From a virus: a DNA stretch of 32,161 bases. Positions 1-4,900 of this stretch are shown piece by piece; within the stretch, counting starts at the first letter, position 1, and every line of letters starts with the position of its first letter. A program made the position numbers and the translations under genes. The DNA lies in IMG/VR virus record IMGVR_UViG_3300023223_000437, positions 1 to 32,161 of that record, one strand, 5' to 3'. The notes under the pieces are model-generated. The model was given only the letters and a program-made list of their open reading frames with translations. It was not told the DNA's origin and made no database searches.

Positions 1-1
1 A

Positions 2-286
2 AGAGGAGATATGTACGATTTATTCTTCCAAATGTCTCGATTGACCAAAGAGCGGGGAGCACTTAAACACGACGAAAGGCTCGATGCTTTGAGCATGGGA
101 ATCTACTGGTACGTGAACGTGCTTGGTAGGGACGTAGACGTTGAAGCGCGGGACCAGGAAGACAGATTATTTAAGGAGGCATGGGACAATAATTGGGTTT
201 TATTTAACTGCGCCGGGGCCAGCCATGCCGATTTGGGATTAATTAAGGATTCAAGCGGCTCTCGCCGCAAAGGGTGGATTAGATGA
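2..286 (+). CDS. Terminase large subunit, C-terminal fragment (T7 gp19-like, partial)
   Basis: The large terminase is the packaging motor: an ATPase plus an RNase H-fold nuclease that cuts concatemeric DNA at the portal. The frame is open to the left edge (codons from position 2), so the ATG at 11 is an internal Met and most of the gene lies outside the window. What remains matches the end of the nuclease domain of T7-like terminases: a QM-(S/T)-R segment followed by [17 protein letters not shown], close to the T7 gp19 pattern of KGAL-HDDRLDALALGI, whose Asp residues contribute to metal binding. The acidic stretch after it also fits the family. The stop overlaps the next ATG (ATGA at 283-286). 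Its position before the early genes shows that the window spans the late-to-early junction of a circularised or permuted genome. Confidence 0.85.
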   Translation, partial: RGDMYDLFFQMSRLTKERGALKHDERLDALSMGIYWYVNVLGRDVDVEARDQEDRLFKEAWDNNWVLFNCAGASHADLGLIKDSSGSRRKGWIR

Positions 287-585
287 AATTTAGATTAAAG
301 AATGTGTTTGTCGAAGCGTACAGAGCAGAAACAGAGCAACAAGTATTCTTCTCCTCAGGGGCCGTGAAGGTGCCTGTAGGCCATTGGGTTGTCCTGGGCG
401 AGGATAGTAGGGTTATGGACCATGAGAGCTTCTGTGAGCTGTATGAGGCTCCTGTGGGGGACAGAGAGGCGCAGCGTATGATGGATGGACCGGAAGTTTG
501 TAGGCATGGTGTAGCTCTGAAAGACCCTGATGTTATCTGCAAAAGATGCAGTAACCAGTCAGAGCGGCTAGAATCAGCTAGATAA
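283..585 (+). CDS. Small protein with a PGD/W-type phage domain and a Cys cluster
   Basis: A 100-residue protein coupled to the terminase by ATGA. Residues about 28-55 ([21 protein letters not shown] followed by CELYEAP, written in two parts) resemble a small domain common in phage proteins, with a PGD-W-V-G core, an E/S-R-V strand and an F-x3-YE-P ending. The function of that domain is not known to me. The C-terminus has Cys/His residues (CRHG and CKRC) that could bind zinc. It is the last gene of the late block before the noncoding region. Confidence 0.6.
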   Translation: MKFRLKNVFVEAYRAETEQQVFFSSGAVKVPVGHWVVLGEDSRVMDHESFCELYEAPVGDREAQRMMDGPEVCRHGVALKDPDVICKRCSNQSERLESAR

Positions 586-693
586 CCTGTAAAGTAGGCT
601 GAATAACTCTAACCCTCGTAGGGGGTAGGGGGGAATTCCCGCAATAAACCCGAATAATCCTCACTGCTGGGGGTTCTCCCTCAATTTAGTTAA

Positions 694-711
694 TTGACAG
701 TTGTATGTCAA
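694..711. promoter_or_regulatory. TTGACA-N6-TGTCAA palindrome, copy 1
   Basis: The sequence TTGACAGTTGTATGTCAA has perfectly inverted 6-bp arms around 6 bases. Read on the opposite strand, the copy inside the 1085 promoter matches it at 16 of 18 positions. The left arm is a consensus -35 box, but the -10 region downstream (TGTAGT at 717-722 or TAGTAT at 719-724) is poor. It may be a regulator binding site or a weak promoter. Confidence 0.5.
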
Positions 712-1084
712 GTACCTGTAGTATTAGGGAGATTTTAATGGAGGTATCCCCTCCCAACGAAACGTATATTTCCCCCCTATGCCCCCTCAATTGAATTGTA
801 GGGCCATGAGTATCAAAACATCACTTGTACCGGCAGCGCGGCGGTAGTTGAAAGTTCCGATAATGTAATTACAGACATCGTGGACGGCTTGGCGCTGGGA
901 GTTCAAGTGAAAATGTCGAGCACTGGCGCTGTAATGACAAGTGTAATGACAGAATACTGCGAGAATTTACTGCTATTATTAAAGAAAACAATACAAACGT
1001 ATTGCTTTTATGCGTTTTTACTGGGGAATTTGGTTATTTTGAGTGTTATTCTTTATTTATTTATAAATCTTTTCAAAATAACTA

Positions 1085-1112
1085 TTGACATTAAACTGTC
1101 AATGTTTATAAT
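1085..1112 (+). promoter_or_regulatory. Early sigma70-type promoter with overlapping palindrome (copy 2)
   Basis: Consensus -35 TTGACA (1085-1090) and -10 TATAAT (1107-1112), 16 bases apart, about 28 bases before the ATG of the first early gene. The -35 box is the left arm of the palindrome TTGACATTAAACTGTCAA (1085-1102), so a protein bound there would block or modulate the promoter. It is likely the main host-polymerase promoter of the early block. Confidence 0.8.
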
Positions 1113-1140
1113 ACAAGTATCACATTTTTAGGAAAATAAA

Positions 1141-1323
1141 ATGTATCTCATAGCCAAAGACGAAAATTATTTTACACTGTACCGCCTAGCATCGGGAAAC
1201 CTACACACCTTTTTTGGTCCCGATATTGCCGGAGCATATAGCACAAAATGCCCAATACGTGCTGCTGAAGTTGCAAAAAAAGAAGGCGGTACTGTTTTAG
1301 AATATCCTGAATTTACAAAATAA
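1141..1323 (+). CDS. Unknown early protein, 60 aa
   Basis: First gene after the early promoter, with an AGGA-type ribosome site 9 bases before the ATG. A small soluble protein with an aromatic N-terminal half (MYLIAKDENYFTLYRL) and a Lys/Glu-rich C-terminal helix. No family recognised. First early genes of T7-like phages are often host-takeover factors, but nothing in the sequence proves that here. Confidence 0.65.
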   Translation: MYLIAKDENYFTLYRLASGNLHTFFGPDIAGAYSTKCPIRAAEVAKKEGGTVLEYPEFTK

Positions 1324-1339
1324 AATCAATTCACACACA
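1322..1339 (+). repeat. Leader repeat AAAATCAATTCACACACA, copy 1
   Basis: An 18-base element just upstream of the gene at 1357. Copy 2 (1733-1750) differs at one base, and a shorter copy is at 3898-3909. Each copy sits directly before a ribosome site and start codon. Together they suggest a common early-gene leader or a protein/RNA binding site. Confidence 0.6.
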
Positions 1340-1356
1340 AAAAAGGGACTAGTACA

Positions 1357-1683
1357 ATGAAAGGAATTCAGAATTTTATCATAGATCGAATAAAAAAACA
1401 TGATTTCACAGTTGTGCGATTATGTGATAATTCTTTATGCGTATTGCAAAACAGCCTTAAATATTCTACAATGATTGATATTTCAATGCCAATTATGGGT
1501 CCAGGCTGTGCAACACACACGGATAGATCCATGTGGGATAAAGAAAAAGAAAAATACACTAAAATAATGCACAGGGGTAATTTTAAGATAAACCGGGCAA
1601 TATGGAAAAAAATATATAATGCCGCTAATGAAAAATACCCACACGAATCAAAATTATTCTGTAAACTTCCAGAATTAAAATGA
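1357..1683 (+). CDS. Unknown early protein, 108 aa
   Basis: Preceded by leader repeat copy 1 and an AAGGGA ribosome site. The protein is basic and mixed alpha/beta. Four Cys residues are scattered rather than arranged in a zinc motif. The gene ends directly before a factor-independent terminator, so it forms a two-gene unit with the 1141 gene. No family recognised. Confidence 0.7.
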   Translation: MKGIQNFIIDRIKKHDFTVVRLCDNSLCVLQNSLKYSTMIDISMPIMGPGCATHTDRSMWDKEKEKYTKIMHRGNFKINRAIWKKIYNAANEKYPHESKLFCKLPELK

Positions 1684-1690
1684 AACCCGG

Positions 1691-1730
1691 CTTGTCCCTT
1701 GAAATAATAGGGGCAAGTCTGATTTTATTT
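1691..1730 (+). terminator. Rho-independent terminator
   Basis: Stem CTTGTCCCT (1691-1699) pairs with AGGGGCAAG (1709-1717), with one G-U pair and a 9-base loop, followed by the T-rich tract TCTGATTTTATTT (1718-1730). It would reduce read-through from the 1085 promoter into the rest of the early block. Confidence 0.65.
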
Positions 1731-1732
1731 AT

Positions 1733-1750
1733 AAAATCAATTCATACACA
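1733..1750 (+). repeat. Leader repeat AAAATCAATTCATACACA, copy 2
   Basis: Matches copy 1 at 17 of 18 positions. It lies between the terminator tail and the ribosome site (TGAGGA, 1755-1760) of the gene at 1769. Confidence 0.6.
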
Positions 1751-1768
1751 ATTTTGAGGATTTATAGG

Positions 1769-2281
1769 ATGAGTACAGATTTTACAACAATCAATGAAAT
1801 AAAACGGGCCAACAAACAATTGGGACATTACTGGTTCCACGTTGACACAGTAAGCTATTTTGACGATACATTAGAATCAGGCGTGATTGATGGATCGTTT
1901 TTCATTCACTCAATCAAACATAAGCAGTGTGATCGTGAATATCTAATCGCTTTTGCTTGTGGTACGGGTGCGGTTGAAACAGTTGGGCCAAAATTCAAAA
2001 ACATAAACGCAGCTAGGGCGTGGATCAATGAACACGGCTATAAATATAGCGACTGTGGCGACGGCGAGACAAGCCGTCAAGGTAAAGAATTGCACGTCCG
2101 AGTGCCGACACATGACAGCGCTGGGATATTCTTGAATTATCGGGATTATTGCTCAATGAATATCAAAGAACAAACCGGCAAAGATTTCAATGAATTTGTA
2201 GACGATCCTACACCCTGCGAACCAACTCACTATGTTGTATCCGCCGATCAGATACTTAAGGCTTCGGGAGGTGCGGTATGA
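1769..2281 (+). CDS. Unknown early protein, 170 aa
   Basis: The start is ATG 1769, with TGAGGA 8 bases upstream. A TTG at 1754 in the same frame would extend the protein by five residues but has no ribosome site. The protein is soluble, mixed alpha/beta, with several Cys and His residues and an acidic Pro-rich stretch near residues 150-157. The longest protein of the early block, coupled by ATGA to the next gene. No family recognised. Confidence 0.7.
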   Translation: MSTDFTTINEIKRANKQLGHYWFHVDTVSYFDDTLESGVIDGSFFIHSIKHKQCDREYLIAFACGTGAVETVGPKFKNINAARAWINEHGYKYSDCGDGETSRQGKELHVRVPTHDSAGIFLNYRDYCSMNIKEQTGKDFNEFVDDPTPCEPTHYVVSADQILKASGGAV

Positions 2282-2598
2282 AAACCTTATCAACACCAGA
2301 AAAACACCAACTTAAAATAGCACGCAAAACCCTGAACATGTCAGACGCGAGCGCTTTTATTGCCGGTGGTATGAGTAAAGACGAAGCGCGGGCATTTCTG
2401 CAAAAAATCGGACATAAGATCAAAGAACCGTGGAGCCCTTGCTACCAGCTTGGCCGTCAGGCTTTCCGTGACGGTAAGAGTTCTATACCTTGCCAAGATC
2501 AGGATTTTCTTGATACACTGATAGGCGTGCCGGTAGGTGGTGCGCTCCCATCACTGAAAGAATGGACGGATGGTTGGCACTCGGAGGATCTCAAATGA
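2278..2598 (+). CDS. Unknown early protein, 106 aa
   Basis: Coupled by ATGA to the previous gene. The N-terminal half is helical and basic (residues about 8-45). A middle segment reads CYQLGRQAFRDGKSSIPC, a pattern seen in small phage and plasmid proteins where a G-x2-A-x2-D-G helix is followed by a short Cys-containing strand. The end (W-T-D-G-W) is compatible with a compact helical domain. Function unknown. Confidence 0.65.
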   Translation: MKTLSTPEKHQLKIARKTLNMSDASAFIAGGMSKDEARAFLQKIGHKIKEPWSPCYQLGRQAFRDGKSSIPCQDQDFLDTLIGVPVGGALPSLKEWTDGWHSEDLK

Positions 2599-2792
2599 AA
2601 ATATTCAGAATAATAGGACACATTTTATGTATCATTGGCCTAATGTTTCTCTTTTGGGTTGATTGGAGAATCGCAATCGGTGTGCTGCTGTTTATGTTGG
2701 GTGATTATACCGAGAACACGATAGAGCGGCTAGAGAATAACATTAAGTTGCTAGATGATATGAAGGATATTATCAAAGGGGCTGAAAAATGA
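2595..2792 (+). CDS. Small membrane protein, 65 aa
   Basis: The start is ATG 2595, overlapping the upstream stop (ATGA), with GGAGG about 8 bases before it. Two hydrophobic segments (residues about 5-21 and 25-40) form a hairpin in the inner membrane. A charged amphipathic helix rich in Glu, Asn and Lys follows. Small inner-membrane proteins of this kind are common among early phage genes. No specific role can be given. Confidence 0.65.
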   Translation: MKIFRIIGHILCIIGLMFLFWVDWRIAIGVLLFMLGDYTENTIERLENNIKLLDDMKDIIKGAEK

Positions 2793-2974
2793 GTAAATGT
2801 GAAAATGAGCCACCCGGTAAGAAAAAGAGTAGAATACAATGTAAAAATGTTGCAGTATTTGAATGTGAAGACTGCTATTTCAAAGTGTGTGAAAAATGCT
2901 TTGACTTAACAGACGGGGCTTGCAGTAGGTGCTATCCACCGCAATATATTTATATTGAAGAGCATGGGGATTGA
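2789..2974 (+). CDS. Cys-rich, probably zinc-binding protein, 61 aa
   Basis: Coupled by ATGA. It contains nine Cys residues, eight of them in pairs spaced as C-x7-C-x2-C-x4-C-x2-C-x8-C-x2-C, typical of a treble-clef or B-box-like zinc fold that mediates protein contacts. The N-terminus is Lys-rich and the C-terminus acidic and aromatic (YIYIEEHGD). No exact family assigned. Confidence 0.65.
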   Translation: MSKCENEPPGKKKSRIQCKNVAVFECEDCYFKVCEKCFDLTDGACSRCYPPQYIYIEEHGD

Positions 2975-2977
2975 GAA

Positions 2978-3172
2978 ATGACAAACTTGGAAACAAAACA
3001 AGCAAAAGAGATCCAAAACATGCGACAATTTATCGACGACCTACGCCACACTGTTGCCAACTCTGAAGGCGTGGTGGGATGGCACATGAATGGAGATGTC
3101 GCTCGATGGAGTGAATTTGGATATGATGAAATAGAATTTGAACCAGCAGAATACAGGCTTGATAATGAGTGA
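2978..3172 (+). CDS. Unknown acidic protein, 64 aa
   Basis: Starts three bases after the previous stop. Its first 30 residues form a predicted charged helix (QAKEIQNMRQFIDDLRHTVA). The rest is aromatic and acidic. The stop overlaps the next start. No family recognised. Confidence 0.6.
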   Translation: MTNLETKQAKEIQNMRQFIDDLRHTVANSEGVVGWHMNGDVARWSEFGYDEIEFEPAEYRLDNE

Positions 3173-3413
3173 AGACACATGTAAATCAGTTTTTAGCTCC
3201 ATTACCCTAAACGTGGAAGTTTTTCCTACGACAACTATAAATGACGCAGTTGAGGAAGCGCAGGAACTAGCTACCCGTCTCGGCATTCGTGCTATTAAGT
3301 TTGATTTCAACGGCGTAGAGGTATCGGTAAAATATAACCAACATAATACCACACCGATCATTAATGAGTATTATCAAAAACTTCACAATAAAGGAGATAA
3401 AAATGACAAATGA
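3165..3413 (+). CDS. Unknown small protein, 82 aa
   Basis: ATG 3165 overlaps the end of the previous gene and is preferred over a further upstream start that would overlap by 35 bases. The sequence suggests a beta-alpha-beta fold (residues about 13-22, 26-41, 44-60) like small ferredoxin-fold proteins, ending in a polar Lys/Asn tail. No family recognised. Confidence 0.55.
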   Translation: MSEDTCKSVFSSITLNVEVFPTTTINDAVEEAQELATRLGIRAIKFDFNGVEVSVKYNQHNTTPIINEYYQKLHNKGDKNDK

Positions 3414-3594
3414 ACAAGAGAAAATGTACTTATTCAATAGCGGCACTATGTGTCCATTTTGTGAATCGGACTATTTAGAGGGGGGCTCGCTTAATGTAGA
3501 GGATACGACAGCACTACAAACTATACACTGCCTTGATTGTAATAAGCAATGGACTGACACTTTTAGACGCATAAGCGCAAAGGAATTAAAATGA
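3403..3594 (+). CDS. Zinc-ribbon protein, 63 aa
   Basis: ATG 3403 has AAGGAG at 3391-3396 and overlaps the upstream stop. Two knuckles, CPFC (residues about 17-20) and CLDC (about 44-47), spaced by a beta-hairpin length, make a classic zinc ribbon followed by a strand ending in W-T-D-T-F-R-R. Such ribbons bind nucleic acid or RNA polymerase subunits. The partner is unknown. Confidence 0.7.
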   Translation: MTNEQEKMYLFNSGTMCPFCESDYLEGGSLNVEDTTALQTIHCLDCNKQWTDTFRRISAKELK

Positions 3595-3896
3595 ATAAAG
3601 AGAGATTTTGGGAAAAATGCAATGGTCCCGACTGCCATAACGAAGTTGATCCCTATGGTTTCATATTGATCGTCTGCCTTGATACGCTGTATTTCTGTTC
3701 ATGGGACTGCCTAGCAACCCACGCATTTACAAAAAGCGAGCTGTGGTCCATTGGGCCGCAAGAACATGAAAAATACGTTAAAGCCTTCTGGCATGTTTAT
3801 GTTCAGAACATGAAAGACCTTGAAAGTGAAAAATGCACAAAATGCGGATTGAGCTTACGAGACGACATACATTCACAGGAACACAAGCCAAAATAA
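3591..3896 (+). CDS. Cys-rich zinc-binding protein, 101 aa
   Basis: Coupled by ATGA. Cys pairs occur near the N-terminus (CNGPDCH), in the middle (CSWDC) and near the end (CTKCG followed by a His). This suggests a FCS/MYM-like N-terminal zinc finger and a second knuckle with a helix rich in His, Tyr and Trp between them. Function unknown. It is the third Cys-rich protein in this short stretch. Confidence 0.65.
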   Translation: MNKERFWEKCNGPDCHNEVDPYGFILIVCLDTLYFCSWDCLATHAFTKSELWSIGPQEHEKYVKAFWHVYVQNMKDLESEKCTKCGLSLRDDIHSQEHKPK

Positions 3897-3897
3897 G

Positions 3898-3909
3898 CCA
3901 ATTCACACA
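3898..3909 (+). repeat. Leader repeat, short copy 3 (CCAATTCACACA)
   Basis: Shares CAATTCACACA with the copies at 1322 and 1733 and also lies directly before a ribosome site (AGAGGAT, 3914-3920) and start codon. Confidence 0.45.
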
Positions 3910-3926
3910 TTTTAGAGGATAGACCG

Positions 3927-4100
3927 ATGGACGATACAAAAACTGTACTGAAAGCACTGAAACGGCTTGTGGATTCAGCCGGGACTGTGGCTTATGCCAT
4001 TGAAGGTGCTGGTGAGGATACGCCAAAAGATCTTCTGGATGAATTTTATGATGAGATTATTGCAGCAGAGTTGATCCTGCTTTTCAATCCGAGGGTTTGA
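3927..4100 (+). CDS. Unknown acidic protein, 57 aa
   Basis: ATG 3927 is preceded by TTTAGAGGAT and by leader repeat copy 3. The sequence is one helical acidic domain (MDDTKTVLKALKRLVDSAGT, then an Asp/Glu-rich helix, ending LLFNPRV). Nothing identifies a family. It is shorter than common gene-calling cutoffs and could be overlooked. Confidence 0.6.
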   Translation: MDDTKTVLKALKRLVDSAGTVAYAIEGAGEDTPKDLLDEFYDEIIAAELILLFNPRV

Positions 4101-4102
4101 AC

Positions 4103-4285
4103 ATGGAATACTACAATGACCACGTCGAGGAGTTAATTGAAACCGCCACTTGTTTAGATTGTGGCCGGGAATGTAATATAATTTATGAAGACGAGGGGAT
4201 AGGACCAAATGAGTTTTGGGGAATTCCTGGGAATGATGTTCAAATATGTGCCAGTTCTGACTGTTGTGGGAGTGAAGTGGACTAA
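4103..4285 (+). CDS. Small Cys-rich protein, 60 aa
   Basis: ATG 4103 follows the previous stop by two bases, with GAGGG upstream. It contains CLDCGREC and a distal C-A-S-S-D-C-C, so zinc binding is likely. It is acidic, and is the last early gene before the noncoding repeat block. Confidence 0.6.
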   Translation: MEYYNDHVEELIETATCLDCGRECNIIYEDEGIGPNEFWGIPGNDVQICASSDCCGSEVD

Positions 4286-4293
4286 AACCAAAA

Positions 4294-4672
4294 TTGCCCA
4301 GTAATAATCAAGCTATTACGGGATAATTCTAAAATTGCCCAGTTTGAATTCCGGGTGGGCAAAAATCGGGCAGGAAATTAACCAGTCATAGCGCGGAAAT
4401 TCTCTCTATTACCCAGTTACCCACTACTATTAAAAACTAGGAGGGATAGAGAGAATATACTATATAGTATTGAAAAAGTACTGGGTAAGTGGGTAGCACA
4501 TATTTTATGGTATTTAATTTCGCTCTATTACGAGATAATTCGGCGTGAATTGTGAATTCATCCTTTGTTTTTGAGATTGGGGCAAAATCCGAAAATATCG
4601 AATCCTTTGCTCTATTACGAGCTAATTCTCCAATATCAGATTGGCTATTCACTACTGGGCAAAAGTGGGCAA
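4294..4672. repeat. Origin-like block: two interleaved repeat families
   Basis: Family A is a 17-base direct repeat CTATTACG(A/G)G(A/C)TAATTC at 4313-4329, 4525-4541 and 4612-4628. Family B is A(C/G)TGGG(T/C)AA in both orientations. Reverse copies (TTGCCCAGT, TTACCCAGT, TTACCCACT) are at 4294-4302, 4335-4343, 4409-4417 and 4417-4425. Forward copies are at 4480-4488, 4488-4496 (last base differs), 4654-4662 and 4664-4672, with a partial forward copy at 4354-4362. The arms 4410-4427 and 4478-4495 form an 18-bp inverted repeat matching at 16 positions. Between the two orientations sits the perfect palindrome ATACTATATAGTAT (4457-4470). Repeats of this kind next to an initiator/helicase gene are typical of replication origins. 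The functional reading is inference. Confidence 0.6.
4297..4322 (+). terminator. Hairpin at the end of the early block (possible terminator)
   Basis: CCC-A-GTAATA (4297-4306) pairs with TATTAC-GGG (4314-4322): a 9-bp stem with one bulged A and a 7-base loop. The following bases (ATAATTCTAAAATT) are AT-rich but not a clear T-run, so it may be a weak terminator or only part of the repeat block. Confidence 0.35.
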
Positions 4673-4683
4673 TCGTTGAATAA

Positions 4684-4744
4684 TTGACACTTACCTATTT
4701 ATTTTATTTAATTCCAATTAATTAAATAAATAGTTTACTGTCAA
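4684..4744. repeat. Long AT-rich inverted repeat with TTGACA ends
   Basis: The left arm starts TTGACACTTACCTATTTATT on the + strand. The right arm read on the - strand starts TTGACAGTAAACTATTTATT. The arms meet around 4713-4716, giving an imperfect hairpin or cruciform about 30 bp long. Each end is a -35-like TTGACA, so it could also hold two convergent weak promoters (for example -10 TTTAAT at 4707-4712 on the + strand). Confidence 0.55.
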
Positions 4745-4774
4745 TAACTCCAAAAAAATAATTCCATTTTGCTC

Positions 4775-4802
4775 TTGCTTTACCGCAAATTCTGACTATA
4801 AT
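4775..4802 (+). promoter_or_regulatory. Sigma70-type promoter of the primase-helicase gene
   Basis: -35 TTGCTT (4775-4780), a 16-base spacer and -10 TATAAT (4797-4802). A second TATAAT overlaps at 4802-4807. Transcription would begin near 4809-4814, so the mRNA would start almost directly with the leader hairpin. Confidence 0.65.
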
Positions 4803-4811
4803 ATAATCATT

Positions 4812-4892
4812 CTCAAAGTGTGTGAGGTCTGCTTCTCCGGTGTTTGGCTGGAGAGGCAGCACACTTGAGAGAAAAATACGAACACTTTTGAG
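4812..4892 (+). promoter_or_regulatory. Structured 5' leader with alternative pairings
   Basis: Structure 1: CTCAAAGTGTG (4812-4822) pairs with CACACTTGAG (4860-4869), and inside it CTGCTTCTCC (4829-4838) pairs with GGAGAGGCAG (4850-4859) around an 11-base loop. Structure 2: the same left arm can pair with ACACTTTTGAG (4882-4892), a near copy of the first right arm, which reaches the purine-rich ribosome site just before ATG 4901. The two foldings exclude each other, as in attenuators or translational switches. No known riboswitch class is recognised. Confidence 0.55.
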
Positions 4893-4900
4893 AGAGAATA

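Larger units (their letters stand above)
586..1140. other. Noncoding region after the terminase: candidate genome-end / early control region
   Basis: No convincing gene. The first half is rich in G and C runs: a GGGAATTCCC palindrome at 631-640, a short GGAGG/CCTCC hairpin near 740-755, and C-runs around 770-787. The second half turns AT-rich and ends in the promoter at 1085-1112. In T7-like phages the terminal repeat and first host promoters lie between the terminase gene and the first early gene, so this is the expected place for the physical ends. That is inference from synteny. A frame open from about 800 to 1131 exists but lacks a good start and runs through the promoter. Confidence 0.5.

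Noticed and set aside
880-1131. Open frame of 83 codons with a GTG start and hydrophobic C-terminus
   Set aside because: No ribosome site, and it runs through the consensus promoter at 1085-1112. The hydrophobic end is what AT-rich promoter DNA encodes by chance. A decayed gene remnant upstream (about 800-960) cannot be excluded.
4437-4652. 71-codon open frame on the - strand inside the repeat block
   Set aside because: Its protein sequence simply mirrors the DNA repeats (two ARNRAK/SRNRAK segments come from the CTATTACGAG copies). There is no ribosome site, and all other genes are on the + strand.
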